Shown: in pieces, positions 1-8,767 of the stretch
Position numbering within the stretch: position 1 is the stretch's first letter
How the letters are laid out: each line of letters begins with the position of its first letter
Assembly: GCF_030408555.1 (NCBI RefSeq)
Contig: NZ_CP047048.1
Coordinates: 806,001 to 870,000 of the forward strand
Direction of reading: 5' to 3'
Length of the DNA stretch: 64,000 nt
DNA from: Corynebacterium aurimucosum
GTDB lineage: Bacteria; Actinomycetota; Actinomycetes; Mycobacteriales; Mycobacteriaceae
The notes under the pieces: generated by a model
Seen by the model: the letters and a program-made list of their open reading frames with translations, nothing else
Told to the model about the DNA's origin: nothing
The model's database searches: none
Translations under genes and position numbers: made by a program

Positions 1-788
1 CAAGACCACACGAAGAACATGGTGAATACGGTGAGCAGAATTGCGGTCAGGGCCAGTGCTCGCGAGGCGTTCTCCGAGCTCTTCTCGCGGCCGTGTGCAG
101 CGACCATGGCCAAGGAGAACTGGGAAATCGCGGGGGAGTGGTTAAAGGAGAAGACCAGCACGGGGATGATGAGGGCGACAGCACCGACGACGCGCCAATC
201 ATTGTTGCCCACCTCCATGAAGGAGGCAATATCCCAGCGCGGGATAAGGTAGATGGACAGTGCGCCAAGGCAGAAGATCAGCGGGTAGACCAAGAACTGC
301 GTTACGGCCAGCACCATGCGTTGACCGAAGGCGAAGACGATGGTCATGATGCCCACGAGGAGGAAAGCCAACAGCGGGCGTGAAATCGTGGGTCCATTTA
401 ATTGGTTGACGATGAAGCTGTTGACCGTATTGGTGATCGAAACGCCATAAATGAGGACGATGGGGAAGATGGCGCAGAAATAAATCACCGAAATGATGAA
501 ACCTGCGCTCTTGCCGAAATAGTCCGTGACCACTGCGGTGATGTCCTCGCCCTGGCGTGGTGACGCACAAATCATGCGGGCCAGACCGCGGTGGGAGAAG
601 TATGTCATCGGCCCAATCAGAATCGTGGCCGCGAGGAGGGGCCAGAAGCCGAAACTGCCCGCGTTGATGGGGAGGAAAAGAATGCCGGCGCCTACGGCGG
701 TGCCGAAGAGCGAGATGGCCCACTCGGTGTTGCTTGCTGGGCGTTTAGCGTCTTCCGGGGAACTGGTGGTTTCGGTATGTGTGCTCAC
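1..788 (-). CDS. HAAAP-family serine/threonine permease (SdaC-like), 3' end cut by window
   Basis: The minus strand is open from a GTG at 788 to the window edge, giving about 262 residues of a hydrophobic transporter; the C-terminus lies outside. After a short hydrophilic N-terminus, the segment NTEWAISLFGTAVGAGILFLP is the typical first membrane helix of hydroxy/aromatic amino acid permeases. Several further hydrophobic helices follow, for example around GFIISVIYFCAIFPIVLIYG. The family imports serine or threonine with a cation across the inner membrane. GTG is chosen because no upstream ATG is in frame and a weak AAAGG lies about 10 nt before it. The overlapping 174-residue frame is rich in His and Arg and is a shadow. 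Exact substrate is inferred from family only. Confidence 0.8.
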   Translation of the reverse strand, partial: MSTHTETTSSPEDAKRPASNTEWAISLFGTAVGAGILFLPINAGSFGFWPLLAATILIGPMTYFSHRGLARMICASPRQGEDITAVVTDYFGKSAGFIISVIYFCAIFPIVLIYGVSITNTVNSFIVNQLNGPTISRPLLAFLLVGIMTIVFAFGQRMVLAVTQFLVYPLIFCLGALSIYLIPRWDIASFMEVGNNDWRVVGAVALIIPVLVFSFNHSPAISQFSLAMVAAHGREKSSENASRALALTAILLTVFTMFFVWS

Positions 789-999
789 TTTGCAGCCTTT
801 AACAAAGTAGGAGTATCGGACTCACACACCTTAACAGCGTTTAAGTTGATGCTAATCACAAGGGGGTGCTTATGAAAGCTATGCCTCATGTGGCCTGGGG
901 TGAAGCTTGCGGGAATAGGGGCAGGTGCAGTAGCGTTGAACAGACCGTAGGGCGCATAAAGATGCGTTCTGCGCAGCTTTCACAGCAATGTGTAAATGA

Positions 1000-1379
1000 G
1001 GGGTCGACTTGGTTTCGACTTCGTACATTGAGCCAGGGGAAGCGTGCCGGTGCAGGCTAGAGACCACCGTTAAGCGTCGTAGCAACCAATAAACGCAGAG
1101 AAGAACTCTCAGCGTGACTACGCCCTCGCTGCCTAATTACAGCGACGCGTGTCTGTCAGCCTAGGTTTGGTTCCTGACCTAGATCCTGGCATCGACTAAG
1201 GAACTTGCCTGACCGGTTTGTTGTTCGGCCGGTTGGGGACTTCTAGAGCAACTGGGCCCATCATCCGGAGCGAGTTTGCCCGAGCCGGAGGGCCGAGTAG
1301 AGATCCTGTGCAGACTGCGCACGGAGAAGCCCTGGCGAGGTGACGAAGGACCCGGGTTCAATTCCCGGCGGCTCCACCA
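1000..1379 (+). ncRNA. ssrA: tmRNA
   Basis: Transfer-messenger RNA for trans-translation of stalled ribosomes. The 5' end GGGGTCG pairs with CGGCTCC before the encoded CCA to form the acceptor stem, and the 3' end carries a T-arm with GGTTCAATTCC. The tag reading frame at 1095-1136 encodes AEKNSQRDYALAA followed by TAA; the DYALAA ending is the corynebacterial type of degradation tag. The length of 380 nt is normal for the family. A terminator follows immediately. Confidence 0.97.
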
Positions 1380-1415
1380 AAACCCCAGTTAGAAAGCGTT
1401 CTAGCTGGGGTTTCT
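1380..1415 (+). terminator. Rho-independent terminator of ssrA
   Basis: Directly after the tmRNA CCA, AACCCCAGTTAGAA and TTCTAGCTGGGGTT form a 14-bp stem with one G-U pair and a 4-nt loop, followed by TTTCTTCG. Confidence 0.85.
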
Positions 1416-1449
1416 TCGTGTGTGAAGCCCCCGGCTTAAATGGGCGTGA

Positions 1450-1475
1450 AGCCGCCGGGAATTGAACCCGGGTCC
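1450..1475 (-). repeat. 26-bp inverted copy of the ssrA 3' end
   Basis: The reverse complement of this segment is identical over 26 bp to tmRNA positions 1348-1373 (T-arm plus 3' acceptor strand, just short of CCA). It lies 76 bp beyond that segment, after the ssrA terminator. The mismatches immediately outside show the copy is exactly bounded. ssrA 3' ends are common integration sites, so an att scar or a small duplication is possible. Confidence 0.8.
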
Positions 1476-1519
1476 CGGATGTTCGTCAGCGGCACTACGG
1501 CCTGCTTTAGGATGGCCGC

Positions 1520-2206
1520 ATGTATTCCGAGCCTCTCCGCATTGCGGTCGTCTTGTTTGAGGGCTTTGAGCTTCTCGACGTCTTCGGGCCCGTCCAGCTG
1601 CTTCAAGCGGTGCCTGATGTCGCCGTTGTTTTCGCAGGACCGGATGGTGGGCCAGTTGCTAGCTCGCAGGGCGTGGAAGTGGTGCCGACAATGTCTTATG
1701 GGCAGATTGAGCCGGCCGACGCCCTTCTCATTCCCGGCGGCAAAGGAACCCGGCAGCTCGTGGGGGACGAATCTTTTCTGTCGTGGCTTCGTGAGGTGGG
1801 TGCACAAGCGCCTTGGGTCGCCTCCGTGTGCACGGGTTCTGCGGTCCTGGCGGCGGCTGGGCTCTTGGAGGGCTACACCGCGACGAGCAATAAGCGTGCC
1901 TATAGCTGGGCCACGTCCTTCGGGGGCGATGTGTCCTGGCAGCCGGAGGCGCGGTGGGTGCACGACCGCAATCGATGGACCTCCTCAGGTGTTGCGGCGG
2001 GCATGGATATGACGGTCGCGCTCATTGCGCACCTCGTATCAGACAGTGCTGCCATCAATGCTGCCAACTTTGCGGAATATGATGCGCACCGCGACAGTGA
2101 GTGGGATCCTTTCGCGCGGCTTTATGGGCTGGCGCCGGCGAGCGGTGACGAAGCTGAGCGTGGGGACGTAACGTTCGGGCAATCTGGTGACGCTCACGGT
2201 AGATAA
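1520..2206 (+). CDS. DJ-1/PfpI family (GATase1-like) protein
   Basis: A 228-residue cytoplasmic protein of the class I glutamine amidotransferase-like superfamily. RIAVVLFEGFELLDVFGPVQLL is the usual N-terminal strand and helix of the AraC-type/isonitrile hydratase-like branch. The segment WVASVCTGSAVLAAAGLL carries the nucleophile-elbow cysteine (about residue 104) and DALLIPGGKGTR precedes it. No DNA-binding AraC domain is present, so it is a stand-alone member. The reaction is not determinable; family members include isonitrile hydratases, chaperones and proteases. It stands alone between ssrA and the abgT operon. Confidence 0.8.
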   Translation: MYSEPLRIAVVLFEGFELLDVFGPVQLLQAVPDVAVVFAGPDGGPVASSQGVEVVPTMSYGQIEPADALLIPGGKGTRQLVGDESFLSWLREVGAQAPWVASVCTGSAVLAAAGLLEGYTATSNKRAYSWATSFGGDVSWQPEARWVHDRNRWTSSGVAAGMDMTVALIAHLVSDSAAINAANFAEYDAHRDSEWDPFARLYGLAPASGDEAERGDVTFGQSGDAHGR

Positions 2207-2438
2207 GAGGCTAAAAACTGGCGATTTTTGGCCACTATTTACCGTGGGCGTAGTTGGGGAGAGCCTGTAGGTATGCGGAGGTGAGCGGGCGGCGAGAAAG
2301 CGGAGTCGGAGTAGGTCTGGCCGAACAAAATGTGATACGGAACAAAAATATTTGTTACCCAGGTTACATTCCCGTGGTAGCCTTTCTCCAACAGTGTGAC
2401 GTGGAACACTGGGACTGACCCCTACGACAGGAGTACCC

Positions 2439-4109
2439 ATGAACAGCCCATCCAATGCAGCGCCACAAGGCGGCGCTGGTACCACGGAGAAGTCGAAAGC
2501 AAATCCCGCCAAGGCTGAGCAAAAATCGAGTCAACAGTCCAGTGGGGGAATGCTGGATAAGTTCCTCAATGGTGTCGAGTACATCGGCAACAAGCTGCCG
2601 GAGCCCTTCACCATCTTCCTGATTCTTTTCCTGATCACAGGCGTTCTCTCCACCATCATGGCGAAGATGGGCGTCGAGATTAAGGTGCCCGGATCGGATG
2701 AGATCCAGCCGGTCAAAGGCTTGTTCACCGGTGAGGGGCTGACGTGGTTCACCACCACAATGGGTGAGAACTACATCAACTTCCCACCGCTGGTAACGGT
2801 GCTGCCCATCATGCTCGCAGTGGGAGTGGCAGAGCGCTCCGGAATGCTCTCAGCGCTTATCCGTAAGCTCTTCGGTTCTGCGAAACCGTGGCTGCTTCCG
2901 TACGCCGTCGGCGTTATCGGCGTGACCGCCTCCGTCATGGCGGATGCCGCCTTCGTCATCGTCCCGCCGCTGGCCGCCATGGTCTTCAAGGCTGCGGGCC
3001 GTCATCCGGTGGCGGGTCTGATCGGCGGCTTCGCCGCCGTGGGTGCTGGTTATTCGACTGCCTTGGTGCCAACTTCCCTGGATGCGCTCTTTGCCGGTAT
3101 TACGACCGCGGTCATGGAGACCCTGCCGAATACTGAGTTCGCTCCGGTTAACGCCATGTCGAATTACTACTTTAACGTGGCTTCTTCCATCGTGCTCGGT
3201 GTGCTGGCCGGCTTCATCATCGACAAGGTGATCGAGCCGCGCATGTGGCAGCAGGAAGTCCCCACCGAGGAAGATATCGATCCTGAGGATGCCGCCGAGC
3301 GCGGTGACCGTGACGAGAACGGCGAGGAGCTCACCGCTGAGCTGCGCCCGGCCGAATCCAAGGGCCTCATCTGGTCCGGTGTGGCCACAGTCATCCTCAC
3401 CGCCATCATTCTCTTCGCAGTTCTTCTGCCGGAATCGCCGTGGCGCAATGAAGAGGGCGGCTTCTTGCCCAAGTCCCCGCTGCTGAATTCCATCGTCTTC
3501 ATCGTCTTCGCCTACTTCTTGGTCCTCGGCGTGGTCTACGGCAAGGTTGTCGGCACGGTCAAGGGAATCACCGATGTTGTGAACATGATGATCGGCGCGC
3601 TCAAGGACATGATGAGTTTCCTCATCTTGGCCTTCATCCTGGGCCAGTTCGTGGCGCTCTTCGCCTGGACCGGTATCGGTACCTTCACCGCAGTGAAGGG
3701 TGCGGCCTTCCTTGAATCCATCGGGCTTACCGGCTTCCCAGCTATTTTCGCCTTCATCGCGCTGGCGTCCTGCCTGAACCTGCTGATTATTTCCGGATCC
3801 TCGATGTGGACGCTCATGGCCGCGGTCTTCGTGCCCATGTTTGCGCTGCTGGGCTATGAGCCGGCGTTTATTCAGGGCGCATTCCGCGTGGGCGATTCCG
3901 CAACCCAGATCATCACCCCGCTGAACCCGTACATGATTGTCATGCTGGGCTTCCTCCAGCGCTATGAACGCGAGGCAGGCTTGGGAACGCTGATGTCGCG
4001 CCTCGTGCCCTTCGTAGTCCCATTCTTTACCGCGTGGGCGATCTTGCTGGCCATCTGGTTCTACGTAGATCTTCCGTTGGGACCGGGCAACAACGTCATG
4101 ATTGGTTAA
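2439..4109 (+). CDS. AbgT-family transporter (p-aminobenzoyl-glutamate type)
   Basis: A 556-residue polytopic membrane protein. After a soluble N-terminus of about 35 residues, the sequence LNGVEYIGNKLPEPFTIFLI is the characteristic opening of AbgT proteins, followed by many hydrophobic helices, an acidic cytoplasmic loop near residues 270-300 and the conserved ISGSSMWTLMAAVFVPMF region. AbgT in E. coli imports p-aminobenzoyl-glutamate, a folate breakdown product; some homologues export sulfonamides. The ATG at 2439 has AGGAG about 9 nt upstream (2429-2433). A 6-bp inverted repeat AACAAA/TTTGTT at 2341-2356 may be an operator. The next gene encodes a matching amidohydrolase, supporting uptake and cleavage of an acylated amino acid; the exact substrate is inferred. 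Confidence 0.88.
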   Translation: MNSPSNAAPQGGAGTTEKSKANPAKAEQKSSQQSSGGMLDKFLNGVEYIGNKLPEPFTIFLILFLITGVLSTIMAKMGVEIKVPGSDEIQPVKGLFTGEGLTWFTTTMGENYINFPPLVTVLPIMLAVGVAERSGMLSALIRKLFGSAKPWLLPYAVGVIGVTASVMADAAFVIVPPLAAMVFKAAGRHPVAGLIGGFAAVGAGYSTALVPTSLDALFAGITTAVMETLPNTEFAPVNAMSNYYFNVASSIVLGVLAGFIIDKVIEPRMWQQEVPTEEDIDPEDAAERGDRDENGEELTAELRPAESKGLIWSGVATVILTAIILFAVLLPESPWRNEEGGFLPKSPLLNSIVFIVFAYFLVLGVVYGKVVGTVKGITDVVNMMIGALKDMMSFLILAFILGQFVALFAWTGIGTFTAVKGAAFLESIGLTGFPAIFAFIALASCLNLLIISGSSMWTLMAAVFVPMFALLGYEPAFIQGAFRVGDSATQIITPLNPYMIVMLGFLQRYEREAGLGTLMSRLVPFVVPFFTAWAILLAIWFYVDLPLGPGNNVMIG

Positions 4110-4113
4110 GCGC

Positions 4114-5475
4114 ATGAATCAACGCAGCAATCCATCGACAGCGTATTTGGAAGCGATGGAGGAGGGCGTCGCCAAGCGCGTGGCGTCTGCAGCACCACCG
4201 GAAAAACAGGGAGAGGACTACCCAGGCCAAGCGAAGCTCTGGGATGCGGCGGCCGCACGGGCCGAAGCCCTGCGGCAGCAGGCCGCGCACATCGTCGCGG
4301 ACCTGCACGCTCACCCTGAAACGGCCTTCGAAGAACATCGTTCCATGGCGGTGCTCGCGGACATCGTTGAAGAGCATGGCTTCTCCACGTGCCGCGGGGT
4401 CTACGGCGTGGAGACCACGTTTGAAGCTTCCTGGCAGAGTGCAGATTTCGACCCTGAACGGCATCCCACTGTGGCCATCCTGGCGGAATACGATGCCCTG
4501 CCTCAGATTGGGCACGCGTGCGGGCATAACGTCATCGCCGCAGCGGGCGTTACTGGATTCTTGGCGGCTACTGCCGTGTTGGACGACGCCCCTCCCGTGT
4601 CCGGTCGCATCCTCCTCCAGGGGACCCCAGCGGAGGAGGGGCATTCCGGCAAGGAATACATGATCCGCGGCGGCAGCCTCGAAGGGGTCGATGCCGCGGT
4701 GATGATCCATGGCTTTGGCTATGACATCGGTGCGCATGCCTGGGTGGGCCGCCGCATTCTGCGCGTTCGTTTTCGTGGTGTGGCCGCGCATGCGAGCTCC
4801 CAGCCTTTCATGGGGCGCAACGCCCTTGACGCTGCGAGCCTGGCCTACCAGGGGATTGGGCTTATGCGCCAGCAAATGCCGCCATCGGATCGCGTGCACG
4901 CGATCATGAGCGGTGGCGATCGCCCTTCGATCATCCCGAGCGAGGCAGAAATGACCATTTACGTGCGCTCGTTAGGGACGCGCACACTCATGGATCTGTC
5001 CGCCAGGGTGGAAGACATCGTCCGGGGCGCTGCACTCATGGCCGGTGTCGAAGTGGAAGTCGACTGGGATGAGCACCCGATGACCCTGCCCGTGCGCAAT
5101 AATGCGGCGCTGGTGGATCGGTGGTCGGCCACGCAGGCGCGCCGCGGACGCACCGCGCTGCCCGCTGGGGCGGTGCCGGATGCAGTGGCCGCCTCGACTG
5201 ACTTTGGCAATGTCTCTCATCTCGTGCCCGGCCTGCATCCAATGGTGAAGGTATCGCCAACCGACGTGGCCCTGCACACGGAGGACTTTGCGCGGTGGGC
5301 GGCTACTCCGCAAGCGGTGGATGCGGCCGTCGACTCCGCTGTGGGATTAGCGCAGGTAGCGCTAGATTTTCTGGCGGATAAGGAGTTCCGCCGGGCGGCG
5401 CAAGAGGACTCCGATAGGCAAGGGCCTGTGGCGGTGAGCGATCTGCTTGCAGAAAAGGGGGAGGGCGAAGCGTAA
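4114..5475 (+). CDS. M20 family amidohydrolase (AbgB-like)
   Basis: About 453 residues with the M20D metallopeptidase signature: HAHPETAFEEHRS near residue 65, AEYDALPQIGHACGHN with the metal-binding His/Asp region near residue 130, and GTPAEEGHSGK with the catalytic glutamates near residue 173. Homologous AbgB hydrolyses p-aminobenzoyl-glutamate to p-aminobenzoate and glutamate in the cytoplasm. It starts 4 nt after the abgT stop, so the two are co-transcribed. An in-frame TTG at 4102 would overlap abgT; ATG at 4114 is preferred, though neither has a clear Shine-Dalgarno sequence and translational coupling is likely. Confidence 0.85.
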   Translation: MNQRSNPSTAYLEAMEEGVAKRVASAAPPEKQGEDYPGQAKLWDAAAARAEALRQQAAHIVADLHAHPETAFEEHRSMAVLADIVEEHGFSTCRGVYGVETTFEASWQSADFDPERHPTVAILAEYDALPQIGHACGHNVIAAAGVTGFLAATAVLDDAPPVSGRILLQGTPAEEGHSGKEYMIRGGSLEGVDAAVMIHGFGYDIGAHAWVGRRILRVRFRGVAAHASSQPFMGRNALDAASLAYQGIGLMRQQMPPSDRVHAIMSGGDRPSIIPSEAEMTIYVRSLGTRTLMDLSARVEDIVRGAALMAGVEVEVDWDEHPMTLPVRNNAALVDRWSATQARRGRTALPAGAVPDAVAASTDFGNVSHLVPGLHPMVKVSPTDVALHTEDFARWAATPQAVDAAVDSAVGLAQVALDFLADKEFRRAAQEDSDRQGPVAVSDLLAEKGEGEA

Positions 5476-5560
5476 ATATTTTATTCTAAAGGGCATGTCA
5501 CGGGCTATCGTGCGGAGGTCTGCTACCCCCGTCATGAATTAGGAAACATGAGTGTTCTTG

Positions 5561-5579
5561 AAAGGTAAGCCTTACTTGA
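5561..5579 (+). promoter_or_regulatory. DtxR-type iron box 1
   Basis: AAAGGTAAGCCTTACTTGA agrees with the DtxR consensus TWAGGTWAGSCTWACCTWA at 16 of 19 positions by hand count. A half-site TTAGGTTAGG follows at 5581. It lies 65-83 bp before the siderophore lipoprotein start. Confidence 0.75.
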
Positions 5580-5610
5580 GTTAGGTTAGGCGCTGTCCTT
5601 ATTTGCCAAC

Positions 5611-5629
5611 TGTGGTTAGCCACACCTAA
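5611..5629 (+). promoter_or_regulatory. DtxR-type iron box 2
   Basis: TGTGGTTAGCCACACCTAA agrees with the DtxR consensus at 15 of 19 positions by hand count and lies 15 bp before the start codon, where repressor binding would block transcription or initiation. Two boxes predict repression of the transporter operon under iron sufficiency. Confidence 0.7.
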
Positions 5630-5643
5630 TATGCAAGGAAGCT

Positions 5644-6675
5644 ATGTTTAACCTTTCTCGCCGTGCCTCGCGCACGACCGCCGTCAAAGTTGCCGCCACT
5701 CTCTCGGTCGCAGCGCTTGCTCTCACCGGCTGCTCTTCCAGCCAGTCTGAGGAGACTGCTGAGCCGACCGAATCCGCGGCGGCAGGTGCTTCCACCATTA
5801 CCTTGGAGGATAACTTCGAATCGAAGGAAGTTACCCTCCCAGTGGAGAACCCTGCGGTGACGGATAACCGCGCCTTTTCTGTCCTGGCGCAGTGGGATAT
5901 TGACCTTGCTGCTGCACCGCTGAATCTGGTCCCGAAGTCCCTGCGTGATACCTACAACAAGGACACGGTCGAGGTTGACCTGGGCTCCCACAAGGATCCG
6001 GACCTCGAAAGCCTCGTAGCAGCGGACCCGGACGTCGTGTGGAACGGCCAGCGCTTCGAGCAGTACCAAGGGGATATTGAGGATCTGCTCGAGGATGTCC
6101 CGGTCGTTGATTTCGAACCGCGCGATGACGAAGACTTCTTCGACGAGCTCAAGCGCCACACTGAGGCCCTGGGCCAGGTTTTCGGCCACGAAGAAGATGC
6201 CGCGAAGCTCATTGAGGACTTCGACGCCGCTGCTGAGCGCGCTAAGAAGGCCTACAACCCAGAGCAGAAGGTCATGGCTGTGAACACCTCCGGCGGTGAA
6301 ATCGGTTACATCGCTCCCGGTATCGGGCGCGTGTATGGCCCGGTCTTTGAGCTGCTTGGCCTGACCCCGGCCCTGGAAGTGTCCAACGCTTCCGATGACC
6401 ACGAGGGTGACGATATCTCCGTTGAGGCCATTGCCGAGTCCAACCCGGATTGGATCCTCGTCATGGACCGTGACTCCGCTATCTCCAAGGAAGGTCAGGA
6501 TGTCACGCCGGGCGAGAAGCTGGTCAAGGACAACGCGGCGCTCAAGAACGTTACCGCTGTGAAGGAAGGCAACGTTTACGTGGCGCCGAATGACACCTAC
6601 ATTGATGAGTCCATCATTACCTACACCGAGATCTTGAACGCGCTTGCCGACGCCTTCGAGAAGGCCAACGCCTAA
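5644..6675 (+). CDS. Iron-siderophore ABC transporter substrate-binding lipoprotein
   Basis: A 343-residue secreted lipoprotein. The N-terminus has a basic segment, a hydrophobic stretch and the lipobox ALTGC with the lipidated cysteine at residue 30. The mature part resembles the FatB/CeuA/YclQ class: ITLEDNFESKEVTLPVENPAVTDNRAF, a two-lobe periplasmic-binding fold, and NVYVAPNDTYIDESIITYTEILN near the C-terminus. It captures ferric siderophore outside the membrane. RBS AAGGAAG lies 5 nt before the ATG. It heads a four-gene operon with both permeases and the ATPase, and two DtxR-like boxes precede it. The siderophore ligand is unknown; catecholate-type ligands are common in this class. Confidence 0.9.
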   Translation: MFNLSRRASRTTAVKVAATLSVAALALTGCSSSQSEETAEPTESAAAGASTITLEDNFESKEVTLPVENPAVTDNRAFSVLAQWDIDLAAAPLNLVPKSLRDTYNKDTVEVDLGSHKDPDLESLVAADPDVVWNGQRFEQYQGDIEDLLEDVPVVDFEPRDDEDFFDELKRHTEALGQVFGHEEDAAKLIEDFDAAAERAKKAYNPEQKVMAVNTSGGEIGYIAPGIGRVYGPVFELLGLTPALEVSNASDDHEGDDISVEAIAESNPDWILVMDRDSAISKEGQDVTPGEKLVKDNAALKNVTAVKEGNVYVAPNDTYIDESIITYTEILNALADAFEKANA

Positions 6676-6710
6676 ACAACTCTCTCGGCAGCCAAGGAGG
6701 AGACTAAACC

Positions 6711-7712
6711 GTGACGGTGAAGAGCAGCGCTGCGGCAGAGCACTCAGCTGTCAGCCCGCGTAACTCCCGCGGACCTGTGCTGACCTGGAAGCTAGGCCTC
6801 GGCGTGCTCGGCGTCATCGCGCTGCTCCTCCTTTCCCTCATGGTGGGGGAGTACAGCATCCTCGATAATGAGGACGGCTGGTCCATGTTCTTCACCACCC
6901 GCGTGCCGCGCACCGTTGCGCTTGTCTTGGCGGGCGCCGCGATGGCGATGAGCGGTTTGGTCATGCAGCTGCTGACCCAAAACCGCTTCGTGGAACCCAC
7001 GACAACGGGAACCACCGAGTGGGCAGGACTGGGACTGCTCTTTTCTCTTATCCTTTTCCCGCACTCATCCGTGCTGGTGAAGATGGTTATTTCGGTTTGC
7101 TTTGCCTTCGTGGGAACCATGGTTTTCTTCGCGTTTCTGCGTCGCGTAGCGCTGCGCTCCTCACTCATTGTGCCGATCATCGGCATTATGTTGGGTGCTG
7201 TCGTTAGCGCAGTGTCTTCCTACGTGGCGCTAGCGACGGATACCTTGCAACAGCTCGGAATCTGGTTCATGGGATCCTTTACCTCTGTCTATGAGGGTCA
7301 ATACGAGGTCCTGTGGTTCGTGCTGCTGGTTTTGGTGGCTGTGTATTTCTATGCTGACAAACTCACCGTCGCTGGGCTGGGTGAGGATATCGCCACCAAT
7401 ATTGGGTTGAACTACCAGCGGATGATTCTGCTGGGAACCGGGCTCATCGCCGTGGCGACGGGCGTTGTTACCGTCGTCGTCGGCGCATTGCCGTTCCTCG
7501 GTCTTATCGTGCCCAACGTAGTGAGCATGCTGCGCGGCGATGACCTGCGCTCTAACCTCCCGTGGGTCTGCCTGCTCGGCATCGCCACGGTGACCTTGTG
7601 TGACCTCATTGGCCGCACTATTATCTCCCCGTTTGAGATGCCCGTATCAGTCATCTTGGGTGTTGTCGGTGCTATCGTATTCGTCGTCTTGATCGTGAGG
7701 TCGACCAAGTGA
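6711..7712 (+). CDS. FecCD-family siderophore ABC permease 1 (CeuB/FatD-like)
   Basis: A 333-residue inner-membrane permease of the BtuC/FecCD family. RVPRTVALVLAGAAMAMSGLVMQLLTQN is the conserved segment after the first helix, and VVGALPFLGLIVPNVVSMLRGDD near residue 255 is the coupling-helix region that contacts the ATPase. It starts with GTG at 6711, with an AAGGAGGAG ribosome binding site at 6694-6702, and its 3' end overlaps the next gene by 4 nt. It forms the channel with the second permease. Confidence 0.92.
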   Translation: MTVKSSAAAEHSAVSPRNSRGPVLTWKLGLGVLGVIALLLLSLMVGEYSILDNEDGWSMFFTTRVPRTVALVLAGAAMAMSGLVMQLLTQNRFVEPTTTGTTEWAGLGLLFSLILFPHSSVLVKMVISVCFAFVGTMVFFAFLRRVALRSSLIVPIIGIMLGAVVSAVSSYVALATDTLQQLGIWFMGSFTSVYEGQYEVLWFVLLVLVAVYFYADKLTVAGLGEDIATNIGLNYQRMILLGTGLIAVATGVVTVVVGALPFLGLIVPNVVSMLRGDDLRSNLPWVCLLGIATVTLCDLIGRTIISPFEMPVSVILGVVGAIVFVVLIVRSTK

Positions 7713-8767
7713 GTGTAAGTATCTCTATCCCTGCGACGAAGAATCCTGTGCAAACGTCACGTGCCCGGCGACACGTGGGTAGCTTCCAGTCTGCTGCTGC
7801 GGCACGAAAATACTGGATCATCCTCGCTGCCTTGATTGTTGCCGGTCTGGCCTTCGCCTTTGGGCTCTTGGCCTATGACAACCCCATGGAATTTGGCACC
7901 CGCAAATGGTGGCTGATTGCACGTCGCCGCGCTGATGCAGTGACGGCCATGGCGATCGTCGCCGTATGCCAGGCCGTGGCTACGGTGGCTTTCCATACGG
8001 TGACGAACAACCGGATTCTCACTCCTTCCATCATGGGGTTTGAGTCCTTGTACGTAGCAATTAATACAGCGACGATCTTTTTCCTTGGCGCCTCCGGCCT
8101 AACTCAGGCCCGCAACATGGGTACCTTCCTTGTGCAGCTTGTGCTCATGGTGGCCCTATCCCTCGTGCTGTACTCCTGGCTGCTGACCAGCCGCCGCAAC
8201 AATATGCATGCGATGTTGCTGGTCGGCATCATTATCGGTGGGGGCTTGGGATCGCTCTCGACGTTTATGCAGCGCATGCTGACACCCAGTGAATTCGACG
8301 TGCTCACCGCGCGGCTCTTTGGTTCCGTAAACAACGCGGAGAGCGAGTACTATCCCATCGCCATACCGTTGGTTCTCGCGGTGACACTGCTGATGTACCT
8401 GAATTCCCGCCAGCTCAACGTGCTAGCCCTGGGCCGCGATGCTGCGACGAACCTTGGTGTTAACCACAAGGTCAATGCAATTTATACGCTGATGTTGGTC
8501 TCCATTCTTATGGCGACGAGCACCGCGCTTGTAGGACCCATGACCTTCCTTGGCTTCCTCGTGGCAACCTTGGCCTACCAGGCAGCGGAGACGTATGACC
8601 ACCGCTTTTTGTTCCCAATGGCAATTGCCACGGCCTTTGCTGTTCTCACTGGCGCTTACTTCCTCATGCAGCACGTCTTCTATGCGCAGGGCGTGGTCTC
8701 CATCATTATCGAGCTAGTGGGCGGCAGCGTCTTCCTTCTGGTCATTCTGCGAAAGGGCAAGCTGTGA
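7709..8767 (+). CDS. FecCD-family siderophore ABC permease 2 (CeuC/FatC-like)
   Basis: A 352-residue inner-membrane permease, partner of the preceding one. RRRADAVTAMAIVAVCQAVATVAFHTVTNNRILTPSIMGFE is the diverged FecCD motif of the second subunit in CeuBCD-type systems, and ALVGPMTFLGFLVATLAYQ near residue 275 is the coupling region. The GTG start at 7709 overlaps the upstream stop (GTGA overlap) and the gene overlaps the ATPase by 4 nt, so translation is coupled. Confidence 0.9.
   Translation: MSVSISIPATKNPVQTSRARRHVGSFQSAAAARKYWIILAALIVAGLAFAFGLLAYDNPMEFGTRKWWLIARRRADAVTAMAIVAVCQAVATVAFHTVTNNRILTPSIMGFESLYVAINTATIFFLGASGLTQARNMGTFLVQLVLMVALSLVLYSWLLTSRRNNMHAMLLVGIIIGGGLGSLSTFMQRMLTPSEFDVLTARLFGSVNNAESEYYPIAIPLVLAVTLLMYLNSRQLNVLALGRDAATNLGVNHKVNAIYTLMLVSILMATSTALVGPMTFLGFLVATLAYQAAETYDHRFLFPMAIATAFAVLTGAYFLMQHVFYAQGVVSIIIELVGGSVFLLVILRKGKL

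Noticed and set aside
199..723. 174-codon minus-strand frame at the window start
   Set aside because: Low-complexity His/Arg/Pro-rich product in another frame of the SdaC-like permease; the permease frame from GTG 788 reads as a clear membrane protein.
1436..1963. 175-codon minus-strand frame opposite the DJ-1/PfpI gene
   Set aside because: Its composition is Arg/His-rich and it has no family pattern; the plus-strand frame is a recognised protein.
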